A stretch of DNA of 64,000 nt from Angelobacter sp036557225 (GCA_036557225.1 DATBHX010000132.1:13055-77054); one strand, 5' to 3'; counted from the first letter of the stretch, positions 35,182 through 43,845 are shown. The notes: generated by a model from the letters alone, not told the origin. Numbers and translations are program-made.

Positions 35182-36204
35182 TTAGGGATTCAAGATCACC
35201 TTGCCGAACTGCTCGCTCTTCTCCAGACGCTCATGCGCTGCAGCCGCCTCGCGTAGCGGAAAGCTCTTATCGACCACTGGCTTAATTTTTCCGGCAAAGA
35301 TGTGCTTCATCACTTCATGAAAGTCGCCCATGGTGCCCATGAAGGAACCAAGGAATGAGAGCTGGCGCGCGAATAAAAATCTGATGTCGAAACTGGCTTC
35401 CGGGCCGGTGGTGGCGCCGCAGGTCACCAGCTTCCCTCCGGGCTTCATCGACTTCATGCTCTCCTGCCACGTGGCTTTGCCAACGTGCTCAAACACGATG
35501 TCGCACATCTGGCGGTTGGTAATCTTTTTCACCTCGTCGGCGATCTTCTGCGTGTAGTGGTTGATGACGTGGTCGGCGCCCAGGTCCTTGCACTGGTCCA
35601 GCTTGGTTTCGTCCCCGGCAGTTGCAATACAGGTTGCGCCAAACAGCTTGCAGATCTGAATGGCAATGGAGCCGACGCCGGAGCCGCCGCCCAGGACCAG
35701 AACTGTGTCTCCAGGCTGGATACCGCATCGGCTCACCAGCATGTGCCAGGCGGTCACCGAAACCAGCGGAAGCGAGGCCGCTTCATTGTAGGTAAGCTCG
35801 TCAGGAATCGGCAGAACGCTGACGCGCGGCACGGCGATGTACTCGCGATTGCCGCCGTCATTCGCATACCCGAGCACGGAAAACTGCGGGCAGAAATTCT
35901 GCTGCCCTTCCGTGCACCTGGGGCAGACGCCGCAAAACGTCATGGGAGCCAGCAGTACGCGCTGGCCGGGCTCAAGATCTGTAATGTAGTCGCCCACGGC
36001 GATAATGTCGCCCGAGACATCGCTGCCATTGATGTGCGGCAGCTTGATGCCTGGCAGCCCTTTGCGGATAAACAAATCAAGATGGTTCAGCGCGCACGCC
36101 TTCACCTGCACCAACACCTGATCGTGACGAGGATTAGGATCGGGCACATCTTCATACTTCAGCACTTCCGGACCGCCGAACTCATGGAAACGGACAGCTT
36201 TCAT
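35182..36204 (-). CDS. Zinc-binding MDR-family oxidoreductase (quinone-oxidoreductase-like)
   Basis: A 340-residue medium-chain dehydrogenase/reductase. The four-Cys structural zinc site is present (Cys91, 94, 97 and 105 in CGVCPRCTEGQQNFC), as is the nucleotide-binding GGGSGVGSIAIQ (about 164-175). The usual catalytic zinc ligands are replaced: Asn40 where a Cys is expected (ALNHLD) and GSD where GHE is expected (about 60-62). It is therefore more likely an NADPH-dependent enone or quinone reductase than an alcohol dehydrogenase. The substrate is unknown. Confidence 0.87.
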   Translation of the reverse strand: MKAVRFHEFGGPEVLKYEDVPDPNPRHDQVLVQVKACALNHLDLFIRKGLPGIKLPHINGSDVSGDIIAVGDYITDLEPGQRVLLAPMTFCGVCPRCTEGQQNFCPQFSVLGYANDGGNREYIAVPRVSVLPIPDELTYNEAASLPLVSVTAWHMLVSRCGIQPGDTVLVLGGGSGVGSIAIQICKLFGATCIATAGDETKLDQCKDLGADHVINHYTQKIADEVKKITNRQMCDIVFEHVGKATWQESMKSMKPGGKLVTCGATTGPEASFDIRFLFARQLSFLGSFMGTMGDFHEVMKHIFAGKIKPVVDKSFPLREAAAAHERLEKSEQFGKVILNP

Positions 36205-36281
36205 CGGGCCTCCTCATGCGATGGGGAAACATGCGAGAGTACCAAAAATCCACCACGGAGGCACGGAAACACGGAGGAAAA

Positions 36282-36370
36282 TTGGTAAATGGGTAAGTTG
36301 GTAAATGAGTAAATTTTGGAACTTGGAAGTTCCCCGCGGATTTCATTTACCAAATTACCAATTTACCAAT
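36282..36370. repeat. 8-bp periodic repeat with foldback partner
   Basis: The direct part (36282-36313) is four octamers: TTGGTAAA, TGGGTAAG, TTGGTAAA, TGAGTAAA. An inverted part (36344-36370, TTTACCAAATTACCAATT) can pair with it. The element sits in the divergent gap between an oxidoreductase and a VOC gene. Confidence 0.8.
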
Positions 36371-36398
36371 TCCTTCGGGGATTACAATTCTTCCTGCC

Positions 36399-36752
36399 AT
36401 GATCACCGGTCTCCACGCCATTCTCTACGCTCACGATGCAGAAAAAATACGCGCGTTTCTGCGCGATGTGCTGGGCTTAAAGTCGGTCGACGCCGGCCAC
36501 GGCTGGCTGATCTTTGCCGCGCCGCCGGCGGAGCTCGCGGCTCATCCGACCGAAGCAGGAGAAGAGCCTCACCACCAACTCTATCTGATGTGTGACGATC
36601 TGCAGGCCACCATGAAAGACCTGCAAGCCAAGGGCGTGGAATGCGGAGCGGTCATGGAGGCACGCTGGGGCTCCATCACCTCAATTCAACTTCCCGGCGG
36701 TGGCGAGCTAGGCTTGTATCAGCCTAAACACCCCACGGCAATTGGGCTATAA
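36399..36752 (+). CDS. VOC superfamily (glyoxalase-like) protein
   Basis: A 117-residue single-module protein of the vicinal-oxygen-chelate superfamily. The first repeat begins GLHAILYAHDAEKIRAF, and the second ends IQLPGGGELGLYQP with Glu where the last metal ligand often lies. His6 and the His-rich GEEPHHQLYL segment may complete a metal site. The function is unknown, as for most short VOC proteins. It stands before the XdhC cluster on the same strand. Confidence 0.85.
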   Translation: MITGLHAILYAHDAEKIRAFLRDVLGLKSVDAGHGWLIFAAPPAELAAHPTEAGEEPHHQLYLMCDDLQATMKDLQAKGVECGAVMEARWGSITSIQLPGGGELGLYQPKHPTAIGL

Positions 36753-36809
36753 ATCTTTGCGCCTTAGTGTCACCGTGGTAGATTTTGCGCCATCCGCTAG
36801 AATAGGGAC

Positions 36810-37637
36810 GTGGATATCTATGAAGAAATAACCCGTCTCCGGCGGGAAGGCCGGCGCGGCGCCCTGGCCACGATCATCAACGTGCGTGGCTCCATACCAT
36901 CATTTGAGTCGGCCAAGATGCTGGTGCGCGATGACGGCTCCATTGTCGGCACTATTGGCGGCGGCTGCGTGGAAGCCGAGGTCTGGGAAGCAGCCCGCGA
37001 GACCATGAAGACGGAAAAGCCCAAGACGCTGCATTTCGACCTGAACAACAATCCGAAATACGATACCGGCCTGGTCTGCGGCGGCACGCTGGAAGTTTTT
37101 GTTGAACCAGTGCTGGCGGTTTCCACGCTCTATATTTTTGGCGCCGGCCACGTGGCCTGGAGCCTTTACAAAGTCGCGCGCATGGCCGGCTTTGACGTGG
37201 TCGTCACCGACGACCGCGAGACCTACGCCAACCGCGAGCGCTTTCCTGACGCCCGCGACGTCTACGCCGACGAATACGAGCGCGTAACGTCGCAGCTGGC
37301 GCCGAATGATGCTTCCTATATCGTGATTGTCACCCGCGGCCACCGCGATGACATGCGCGTGCTGCGCTGGGCTGCGGAGACGCCGGCGCGCTATATCGGA
37401 ATGATCGGCTCGCAGCGCAAAACCATTGCGATTTACAAGGAGCTGGAAAAAGAAGGCATTGCTCCGGAAAAGCTGGCGCGTGTTTACGCCCCGGTGGGCA
37501 TCGATATTGGCGCCGTTACGCCGGAAGAGATTGCCGTGGCGATCGTGGCAGAGCTGATCGCCATCCGCCGAAATTCTCCCACAACGCTGCCGCATATGAA
37601 GAGCGCCAAGGCGGCAGAGATCCTCAAGCAGCTGTAA
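36810..37637 (+). CDS. xdhC: XdhC-family molybdenum hydroxylase maturation protein
   Basis: A 275-residue XdhC/CoxI protein. The N-terminal domain has RGSIPSFESAKMLV (about 26-39) and GTIGGGCVEAEVW (about 48-60) with the conserved Cys. The C-terminal Rossmann domain has YIFGAGHVAWSLY (about 109-121). XdhC binds molybdenum cofactor, protects it from loss, and helps its sulfuration before insertion into xanthine-dehydrogenase-type enzymes. The start is a GTG. The MocA-like gene follows after 4 bp. No molybdenum hydroxylase subunit gene lies in the window. Confidence 0.88.
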   Translation: MDIYEEITRLRREGRRGALATIINVRGSIPSFESAKMLVRDDGSIVGTIGGGCVEAEVWEAARETMKTEKPKTLHFDLNNNPKYDTGLVCGGTLEVFVEPVLAVSTLYIFGAGHVAWSLYKVARMAGFDVVVTDDRETYANRERFPDARDVYADEYERVTSQLAPNDASYIVIVTRGHRDDMRVLRWAAETPARYIGMIGSQRKTIAIYKELEKEGIAPEKLARVYAPVGIDIGAVTPEEIAVAIVAELIAIRRNSPTTLPHMKSAKAAEILKQL

Positions 37638-37641
37638 TCTC

Positions 37642-38256
37642 ATGCCTCTCTCACCCTCATTCGCCGGTGTGGTCCTGGCAGCCGGAGCATCTTCACGCAT
37701 GGGCCGCGACAAGGCGCTGCTTCCCTGGCGCGACGGCACCTTTCTTTCCTCGGCCATTCGCATGCTGCAGGCGGTGACTGAACTCGTGATTGTTGTAGCC
37801 AGCGGGAACGCAGCCGAGCTGGAGCCGATCGTGAATGCGCACGCGGCGTTTCTGGTGGTCAATCCCGATCCCGGGCGCGGGCAATTCAGCTCGTTGCAAG
37901 TGGGTTTGCAGGAAGTGCTCAATCGCGGCCGTGACGCCGCGATCATCACCCTCGTAGACCGTCCCGCGGCTGAAGTTGAAACCGCCCGGCAACTCCGGGA
38001 CGCTTTTCTCGCCGCCGACGATCCCACCTGGGCCGTGGTCCCTGAGTTTGCCGGCAAACATGGCCACCCGTTCGTGATCGGGCGCGAGATGATCGAGGAA
38101 TTTCTGCGCGCACCCGCCGGCGCCATTGCGCGCCAGATCGAGCATGCCAACCAGCAGCACATACGCTACGTCCCGGTGAACGATCCGTTAGTTACCGTCA
38201 ACATCAATACGCCGGAGGATTTCGAACGCATCCGCATGGAAACCCCAGCCTCATGA
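37642..38256 (+). CDS. MobA/MocA-like nucleotidyltransferase
   Basis: A 204-residue nucleotidyltransferase with the N-terminal signature LAAGASSRMGRDK (12-24). The family transfers CMP or GMP onto molybdopterin; the pairing with XdhC fits a MocA-type molybdenum-cofactor cytidylyltransferase, which makes MCD for xanthine-dehydrogenase-type enzymes. The metal-binding Asp lies in IITLVDRPAAE (about 111-121), where LVDRP replaces the usual LGDQP or LVDQP. It overlaps the next gene by 4 bases. Confidence 0.85.
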   Translation: MPLSPSFAGVVLAAGASSRMGRDKALLPWRDGTFLSSAIRMLQAVTELVIVVASGNAAELEPIVNAHAAFLVVNPDPGRGQFSSLQVGLQEVLNRGRDAAIITLVDRPAAEVETARQLRDAFLAADDPTWAVVPEFAGKHGHPFVIGREMIEEFLRAPAGAIARQIEHANQQHIRYVPVNDPLVTVNINTPEDFERIRMETPAS

Positions 38257-38963
38257 GCCAAACCCAATCTTTATCTGCAGGCCAGCGATTCGCTGACTCC
38301 GTGCTCACCTTACACCCGCGCGTTGCTGTCTTTGATTGCGATGGCACGCTGTGGAGCGGCGACTGTGGCGCCGACTTTTTCTTCTGGGAGATCGACCGCG
38401 GCATGCTTCCGCCAAAGATTGCCGAATGGGCAAAGGCCCGCTACGCCGACTACAAGGCCGGCAAAGTCGATGAAGACACCATGTGCGGCGAGATGGTCAC
38501 CATCAACGCCGGAATTTCCATGCAGACGCTCGAAGAAGCGGCAGAAGAATTCTTCCCTGCCGTGGTTGAGCAGCGCATCTTCCCCGAGATGCTGCGCTTG
38601 GCCCGCGAACTCGCCGCAACCGGCTGCGAAGTATGGGCCGTCTCTTCCACCAATGACTGGGTCATCCGCGAAGGCGTAAAGCGCTTTGGCATTCGCGGCA
38701 GCCGCGTGCTCGCGGCCTCAGTGCAGGTAGAAGACGGTGTGCTCACGGACCGGCTGATTCGCGTGCCCAGCGGCCCGGCAAAAGCTACTGCAATTGAAGA
38801 AGTCGTGCGCAAACCAGTCGACGTATGCTTTGGCAACTCAATCTTTGATGCTGACATGCTGGAGATCGCCCGCCACGGTTTTGCCATCAACCCAAATCCT
38901 GATCTGGAAAAGATGGCGACGGAAAAAGACTGGCGCGTATATTGGCCGGCTGGAACGAAATAA
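38253..38963 (+). CDS. HAD-superfamily phosphatase (SerB-like)
   Basis: A 236-residue HAD hydrolase. Motif I is DCDGTL with nucleophile Asp28 and acid Asp30; motif II is VSSTNDW (about 131-137); motif III Lys is in SGPAKATAI; motif IV is FGNSIFDADML. It resembles phosphoserine-phosphatase-like HAD proteins with a helical cap. It overlaps the MocA-like gene by ATGA, so it is coupled to the molybdenum-cofactor genes, which hints at a nucleotide or cofactor phosphate as substrate; that is inference. Confidence 0.85.
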   Translation: MSQTQSLSAGQRFADSVLTLHPRVAVFDCDGTLWSGDCGADFFFWEIDRGMLPPKIAEWAKARYADYKAGKVDEDTMCGEMVTINAGISMQTLEEAAEEFFPAVVEQRIFPEMLRLARELAATGCEVWAVSSTNDWVIREGVKRFGIRGSRVLAASVQVEDGVLTDRLIRVPSGPAKATAIEEVVRKPVDVCFGNSIFDADMLEIARHGFAINPNPDLEKMATEKDWRVYWPAGTK

Positions 38964-39565
38964 TGAATGCAAGACATTTCCGCGTATTTCCCCTGTTGCT
39001 CACCCTGCTATTGACCAGCGCATGTAAGTCCAAGCTGCCTGCGGACGAACCGTATACGCCCATGGAGGGGGCTGTGGGTTTTGACGCTAAGTTGGAGCGC
39101 GGGCCGGCGAACCTGGAACAAACTACCACCTGGCTAGTCACTTCTCAATCGGCCGGCCACTTGGCTACGTTCCGCATAGAGCTTGGCTCCAGCAAGGATA
39201 CTCACGCCACTTTTCCCGTAGGTTTTGGGAAGGGTAGGTTGTTATCGATTACCGGCTCTGACTCGTCCGTGATGCTTGCTCAACTCAAGACCGCCTTACA
39301 GGCCAAGGCGATTCCTCAAAGTACCAAACGAGTTCCAGATGTACCGTTTACATATGCAGTTTTCGGGCTGCAAACTCGCCGCTACCCCGACGGAGGCTTT
39401 GGACCGGAGAAAACAGGCACTTGGATTACGCTAAAGCTCTTCTTTCGGGACGGCGAACCCGAGGTTTTCCTGAACTTGAACCCGGTAATCGGGAAAGGCG
39501 AATTCAGCATCAAGGACCCGGACTACGGCGATGATGTAATCAGTGAATTGGCAAAAGTTCTGTGA
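38963..39565 (+). CDS. Putative lipoprotein
   Basis: A 200-residue protein starting at the ATG at 38963, which overlaps the stop of the phosphatase gene (TAATG). The N-terminus has a hydrophobic core and the lipobox LTSAC (Cys22). The mature part starts KSKLPADEPYTPME and contains two beta-rich halves, one with HATFPVGFGKGRLLSI and one with TGTWITLKLFFRDGE. I recognise no family. It is translationally coupled to its upstream neighbour but shows no link to cofactor synthesis. Confidence 0.7.
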   Translation: MNARHFRVFPLLLTLLLTSACKSKLPADEPYTPMEGAVGFDAKLERGPANLEQTTTWLVTSQSAGHLATFRIELGSSKDTHATFPVGFGKGRLLSITGSDSSVMLAQLKTALQAKAIPQSTKRVPDVPFTYAVFGLQTRRYPDGGFGPEKTGTWITLKLFFRDGEPEVFLNLNPVIGKGEFSIKDPDYGDDVISELAKVL

Positions 39566-39578
39566 GTAAGCGCGCTTC

Positions 39579-40460
39579 CTACCGGAAGAATTCCTGCAGC
39601 TTCTCTTTGAACCACTCCCAGCCGGAGAGTTGGCGTGGCGGTGGTATGTTCCAGCTTCTGAGAACGTCAACCCGCTTGAAATCTTTAGGAACATCAAAGA
39701 GGGAGAGTTCGAGAGGCCCTTCCTGCAGCTCAACTACCTCAGAGCCCCAGGTGGAGGAGAGCATGCGCCGGCTGCCATCGGCTTGCGTGACTTCGCTGCG
39801 CATGGTGGTAGTGACTTTCACCGGAAAGCCGGTCTCAACCCCGGCGCGATGGAGCTCAATCTTGTCCATCCGGTTGTAACACTTGTCATTGGAGACGGCG
39901 GCAACTTCCGCCGCAACCACGATGCCGGGACTATTCTTCTTCTGCTGGCGCCACTCCGGCATCAGCGAGCCATCGATGTACCAGCCGTCCGTTTCAGTCT
40001 CTGAGGGCTTGGAGCAGGCGCGCGGCCCGGCCACGCGTTTTTCCCGCGTGATGATGTGTCGGGCCATGTGGCCGAAGATCTGCTTCCTCTCTCCGGTATC
40101 GATATTTTCGATCCATATCTGCAGCGTGCCGCCGGAATCCTCGGTCGGTCGCGGCCGGATGCCCACGGTGGTTCCCCGTGAGTCGGTTTCATACGTGGTG
40201 TATTCGTGGGCCTGCATGTCGAGCACAAAGACGCGGTCATGTTCGCCGCGCAGAATGATCGTGGCCATCGGCGGGCCAATGCGATCTCGCATCTGCGATT
40301 GCCATTCGTTGCGCAGGCGGTCCGCAGCCAGATATTCCGTGCGCGTGTCGGTAAAGCCGCCGGTGACCTGCCGGGTCACAATCTTTACGCCATTGACAGA
40401 CGGGCCGGGAGAGGTGAACGTGGTCACAACGAGCAGCGTTAGCGTCGCTAGTGTCTTCAT
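39579..40460 (-). CDS. Secreted protein of unknown function
   Basis: A 293-residue protein with a short signal peptide (about 1-17). The N-terminal part has a beta-strand pattern with MATIILRGEHDRVFVLDM (about 65-82) and DTGERKQIFGHMARHIITRE (about 121-140), like lipoprotein-type carrier domains that handle secreted substrates. The C-terminal part is mixed, ending WEWFKEKLQEFFR, an amphipathic helix. It converges on the lipoprotein gene with 13 bp between. I cannot assign a family with confidence. Confidence 0.65.
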   Translation of the reverse strand: MKTLATLTLLVVTTFTSPGPSVNGVKIVTRQVTGGFTDTRTEYLAADRLRNEWQSQMRDRIGPPMATIILRGEHDRVFVLDMQAHEYTTYETDSRGTTVGIRPRPTEDSGGTLQIWIENIDTGERKQIFGHMARHIITREKRVAGPRACSKPSETETDGWYIDGSLMPEWRQQKKNSPGIVVAAEVAAVSNDKCYNRMDKIELHRAGVETGFPVKVTTTMRSEVTQADGSRRMLSSTWGSEVVELQEGPLELSLFDVPKDFKRVDVLRSWNIPPPRQLSGWEWFKEKLQEFFR

Positions 40461-40692
40461 TTTTCTCTCTCCGCCCGGGCAGGCAGGTTTTGGGGCATTA
40501 TTGTACCGCCAATTCGTGCCGGAGCGTCACATTTAAATTGTGAGAAGGGTGGTTTGAAGCTCACTGTTGCCCTGGAAGTTATCTTTGTTTATTAGTTTAG
40601 CACTGGAAACCGTGGGATCGGGGCAGCCGGACATGATTGTTGATCCAGTGTCTCTGGGACTATTTGCCGCCTTAACCCTCTGCAAAGGCGCG
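40461..40692. other. Intergenic region between two minus-strand genes
   Basis: A 232-bp gap downstream of the IscU-like gene and upstream of the secreted protein gene. I see no hairpin terminator, RNA gene or repeat in it; the promoter of the secreted protein gene should lie here. Confidence 0.4.
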
Positions 40693-41064
40693 CTATCGCT
40701 GGATATTTTTTAACTTCTTGAGTACTAGCGCCAGCGCATCCATCGCCAGGTGGGTTGCGTGAACAGAGGCATTCGGCAAGCCGCCCAGCGCTTCAAGCAG
40801 CTGCTCACGCTGAAGAGCGGAGGCCTCTGCTACGGACTTGCCCTGAATCATCTCGGTAAGGCATGAGCCTGCGGCAATCGAAGCCACGCAGCCACGGGTG
40901 CGATAGCGAACCTGGTCGATCCTGCCATCAGAGAGCTTGACCGCCAGGTTCATAATGTCGCCGCAGACAGGGTGCTCAAGCCGCACCTCCGCGTCGGGCG
41001 CCGGCAGCTCGCCTACATTGCGCGGATGCTCGAAATGATCGAGGACCTTTTCTGAATAGGACAT
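40693..41064 (-). CDS. IscU/NifU-like iron-sulfur scaffold, third Cys absent
   Basis: A 123-residue protein of the IscU/SufU/NifU-N family, on which Fe-S clusters are built and passed on. It keeps Cys34 and Asp36 (HPVCGD) and Cys59 (RGCVAS). The third ligand position, Cys in the HC motif near residue 103, is Ala103 here (SVHATHLAMDAL), with His102 kept and another His at 105. The protein may use His as ligand or act as a regulator or carrier rather than a standard scaffold. No iscS or sufS lies in the window. Confidence 0.87.
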   Translation of the reverse strand: MSYSEKVLDHFEHPRNVGELPAPDAEVRLEHPVCGDIMNLAVKLSDGRIDQVRYRTRGCVASIAAGSCLTEMIQGKSVAEASALQREQLLEALGGLPNASVHATHLAMDALALVLKKLKNIQR

Positions 41065-41197
41065 TTATTTGTCGCTGCGCTCTAACCCGCTTTCAGAACT
41101 TCGTTTCGGATAGATTTGAAAGCCCTGATGCCGCGGGCTCGGCGCGCCGGCCTCGCCCTTGTGCTAAGCGCCTTGCCACAGCTGTTTATATAATCCA

Positions 41198-42046
41198 ATG
41201 ATGCCAGAAAACATCCTGCCGCGGCGAATCGCGTCCTTGCAGCCAAGCATCACGGTTACGATGCGCGATCTCGGCCTGCTGGAGCGGCTGGCGGCCTGCA
41301 CCAAATATTGCGCTGACGTTTGTCCCGAGGTACGGCAGTCAGGCTGCCGCATCGTCGAAGATTCGTGGTCAGCGAAGGCTGAGCAGATTCTGGCTGCAAA
41401 ACCCGATCTGGTGATCGCCTCGGTGCCGTACCGGTTGGAGTCAGTGGCGGAGATCATCAAGGTTGGCGTTCCTTTTCTCGGGCTGGCGCCGCGCTACCTG
41501 AACGATGTCTACAAAGATATTCTGACCATCGCTCGCCTGGTGGGATCTGAGGAACCCGGCCTTGCCGAGCAGCGAGGCCTTGAGCTGGTACGGCGTATGC
41601 AACAAGAGATTGCAGCCGTGCGCCAGAAAACATCCAGCGCGGAAAGACCGCTGGTCTATTGCGAAGAGTGGGGCAAGCCTCTCATCCTGTCGCAACCTTG
41701 GGTCGCGGAGCTGGTGGAAGCTGCCGGAGGAAGATTCTTCGGCCACCCCGGAAAGCAAGCTGGCGAAGAAGAAGTTGCGACCGCAAATCCTGATGTGATT
41801 GTAGCTGCGTGGTGCGGCGCGGGTGATCGTGTGCCGCTGGAGAAAATCGTAGCCAGGCGCGGTTGGGAACAGACCAGCGCGGCAAAGACCGGCCGCGTGT
41901 ACTGCATCAACGATGAATTTCTGAACACACCGGCGAGTACGCTGTTGCACGGGCTGCAGGCTTTAGCGACGGCGATTCATCCGGAGAGATTTACGGCGCA
42001 ATCAGGACTGCGACGGATCCAAGTGAAGAATTTGGTAATTGAGTAA
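41198..42046 (+). CDS. Corrinoid/iron-complex binding protein, BtuF-like, without signal peptide
   Basis: A 282-residue protein with the two-lobed fold of the BtuF/FhuD type (RRIASLQPSIT at the start, then KPDLVIASVPYR, NPDVIVAAWCGAG and LHGLQALATAIHPE). It lacks a signal peptide and starts directly on the first domain, so it is either cytoplasmic or the start is truncated. No permease or ATPase gene is next to it. The last five residues and the TAA stop are encoded by an 8-bp intergenic repeat array, which suggests the repeat has invaded and reset the gene's end. Confidence 0.82.
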   Translation: MMPENILPRRIASLQPSITVTMRDLGLLERLAACTKYCADVCPEVRQSGCRIVEDSWSAKAEQILAAKPDLVIASVPYRLESVAEIIKVGVPFLGLAPRYLNDVYKDILTIARLVGSEEPGLAEQRGLELVRRMQQEIAAVRQKTSSAERPLVYCEEWGKPLILSQPWVAELVEAAGGRFFGHPGKQAGEEEVATANPDVIVAAWCGAGDRVPLEKIVARRGWEQTSAAKTGRVYCINDEFLNTPASTLLHGLQALATAIHPERFTAQSGLRRIQVKNLVIE

Positions 42047-42124
42047 TTTGGCAATTGGGTAAGAAAACCAGAGCACAAATCGAATTCAATTACTAAATTA
42101 CCAAATTACCCATTTACCAAATTT
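42030..42124. repeat. 8-bp periodic repeat with foldback partner, overlapping a stop codon
   Basis: The direct part (42030-42062) is TTGGTAAT, TGAGTAAT, TTGGCAAT, TGGGTAAG. It includes the TAA stop (42044-42046) of the BtuF-like gene. An inverted part (42089-42124, with CTAAATTACCAAATTACCCA) can fold back on it. Confidence 0.8.
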
Positions 42125-42143
42125 TCATAACGGGTGCGAACGG

Positions 42144-42545
42144 TTGGGAACCATTAAACAGGTAGTTGCCGCTCTCATTGTGCGGGAAGAAAAAATCCTG
42201 ATCTGCCAGCGTACTCCTGAGCAGACCATGCCCCTTAAGTGGGAGTTTCCCGGAGGCAAGGTGGAGCCCAGGGAAGAATTGCGAGACGCGCTGCGCCGCG
42301 AGCTGGATGAAGAGCTGGGCATCACGGCCACCATCGGCGCCAGAGTAGCGGTGATCCGGCATAGCTATGGCAGCGGCCACGCAGTGGAACTGCATTTCTA
42401 TCGCGTCGACCATTTCGAACGCGAAATTGAGAACCGCATCTTCCATGACGTTCGCTGGGTCAGTCGCAAAGAGCTGCCCAGCTACGACTTCCTTGCCGCC
42501 GATGTGGCTTTTGTAAAAAAGATCAGCAATGGCGAGGTGCTCTAG
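42144..42545 (+). CDS. Nudix hydrolase (MutT-like)
   Basis: A 133-residue Nudix protein with the full box: Gly, five residues, Glu (GGKVEPREE), then REL-DEELGI (about 38-57). MutT relatives hydrolyse 8-oxo-dGTP to keep it out of DNA; the length and the WEFPGGKVE context fit. The start is a TTG at 42144 because no ATG precedes the first strand, so it is uncertain. The gene is isolated between the repeat array and the transporter gene. Confidence 0.88.
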   Translation: MGTIKQVVAALIVREEKILICQRTPEQTMPLKWEFPGGKVEPREELRDALRRELDEELGITATIGARVAVIRHSYGSGHAVELHFYRVDHFEREIENRIFHDVRWVSRKELPSYDFLAADVAFVKKISNGEVL

Positions 42546-42552
42546 CCCGCAC

Positions 42553-43845
42553 TCAAGTCCGGCCCGTTACCTGCATCCAGAGCAGCGCGGCGGTCAGGAC
42601 GATCATGATGACGCTGGTACCCCACGCCACGATGTTGGCAAACCTGGAGTTTTTGTAACTCCCCATCAGCTGCTGACGGTTCACCAGCTTGAGCATGAAG
42701 ATCAGAACAAAGGGCAGCAGCACACCATTGGCTACCTGGGAAAAGAGAATCAGCTTGATCAGCGGCAGATGTGGGATCAGTACAAAACCGGCGCCGCCGA
42801 CAATCAGTGCGGTGTAGATCCAGTAGAACGTCGGCGCTTCTGAAAATCTCTTGTTCACGCCCGACTCGACGCCCAGTCCTTCACAAATGTTATACGCCGT
42901 GGCCAGGGGCAGGATCGCGGCCGAGAGCAGCGAGGCATTCACCAATCCGATGGCAAAGAGCAGGAATGCCCACCGTCCGGCAAGAGGTTTCAGAGCAAGG
43001 GCAGCGTCCGCGGCATCGTTGATGTTGTGAATGCCGCCTTTATAGAGCGTTGCCGCGCAGGCCACCACGATAAAAAACGCAATGACATCAGTGACAATGC
43101 AGCCCAGGATTACGTCCCAACGCGAGAGCGCATACTGTCGTTTCCCAATTCCCTTTTCCACGATCGAGGCCTGCAGATAAAACTGCATCCAGGGCGTGAT
43201 GGTGGTACCCACCAGTCCGACCACAAGCAGCAGGTAATCGGCATGGTTGCTGATCTGGGGAACAAAGGTGTCTCGAATCGCCTGGTGCCAATCCGGATGG
43301 GCCAGCAGCGCGGAAACCGGATAGGTGAAGTAGATGAGCGAAAACAGGATCAGAATGCGCTCCACCGGCTTGTACGTGCCGCGCACCACCACAAACCACA
43401 CCAGCGCCGCGCCAACGGGCACCACCAGATATTTACTGACGCCGAAAATCCCCATCCCTGAAGCCAGGCCGGCGAACTCCGCCATGATGTTGCCGAAGTC
43501 GGCCAGACCCAGCACCACCATCACAAAAAAAGTAGCGCGCAGGCCGAATTCTTCACGAATCAAATCAGCCAGGCCTTTGCCGGTCACCGCGCCCATGCGC
43601 GCGGCCATCTCCTGCACCACGATCAGCGCGATGGTCGTGGGAATCAGCGTCCACAACAGCGCGTAACCGAACTTCGCTCCAGCCTGCGAGTAGGTGAGGA
43701 TGCCTCCCGGATCGTTATCGACATTGGCCGTGATGAAGCCGGGACCAAAGACTGCGACAAACGCCAGCAGCCGGTACTTCAGTACGCCCAGGCCGGCGAC
43801 CCGGCGGGGCATACTTAGGTCTCGTTTGAAAAATTTCAGCTTCAT
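42553..43845 (-). CDS. Nramp-family metal transporter with divergent motifs
   Basis: A 430-residue membrane protein with about 11 helices and overall Nramp similarity. The helix 1 metal-binding motif, DPGN in classical Nramps, is DPGG here (Asp45-Gly48). The helix 6 motif, usually A-x-x-M-P-H, is TTITPW (214-219), so both Met and His are missing. These changes match the Nramp-related branches that transport hard ions such as Mg2+ rather than Mn2+ or Fe2+ (known for those branches; transfer to this protein is inference). A membrane-less MgtE/CBS protein is encoded about 6 kb away. Confidence 0.87.
   Translation of the reverse strand: MKLKFFKRDLSMPRRVAGLGVLKYRLLAFVAVFGPGFITANVDNDPGGILTYSQAGAKFGYALLWTLIPTTIALIVVQEMAARMGAVTGKGLADLIREEFGLRATFFVMVVLGLADFGNIMAEFAGLASGMGIFGVSKYLVVPVGAALVWFVVVRGTYKPVERILILFSLIYFTYPVSALLAHPDWHQAIRDTFVPQISNHADYLLLVVGLVGTTITPWMQFYLQASIVEKGIGKRQYALSRWDVILGCIVTDVIAFFIVVACAATLYKGGIHNINDAADAALALKPLAGRWAFLLFAIGLVNASLLSAAILPLATAYNICEGLGVESGVNKRFSEAPTFYWIYTALIVGGAGFVLIPHLPLIKLILFSQVANGVLLPFVLIFMLKLVNRQQLMGSYKNSRFANIVAWGTSVIMIVLTAALLWMQVTGRT

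Noticed and set aside
36900..38162. 420-codon minus-strand frame across xdhC and the MocA-like gene
   Set aside because: It crosses two real genes on the other strand and its product is low in recognisable motifs; GC-rich codons make such antisense frames common.
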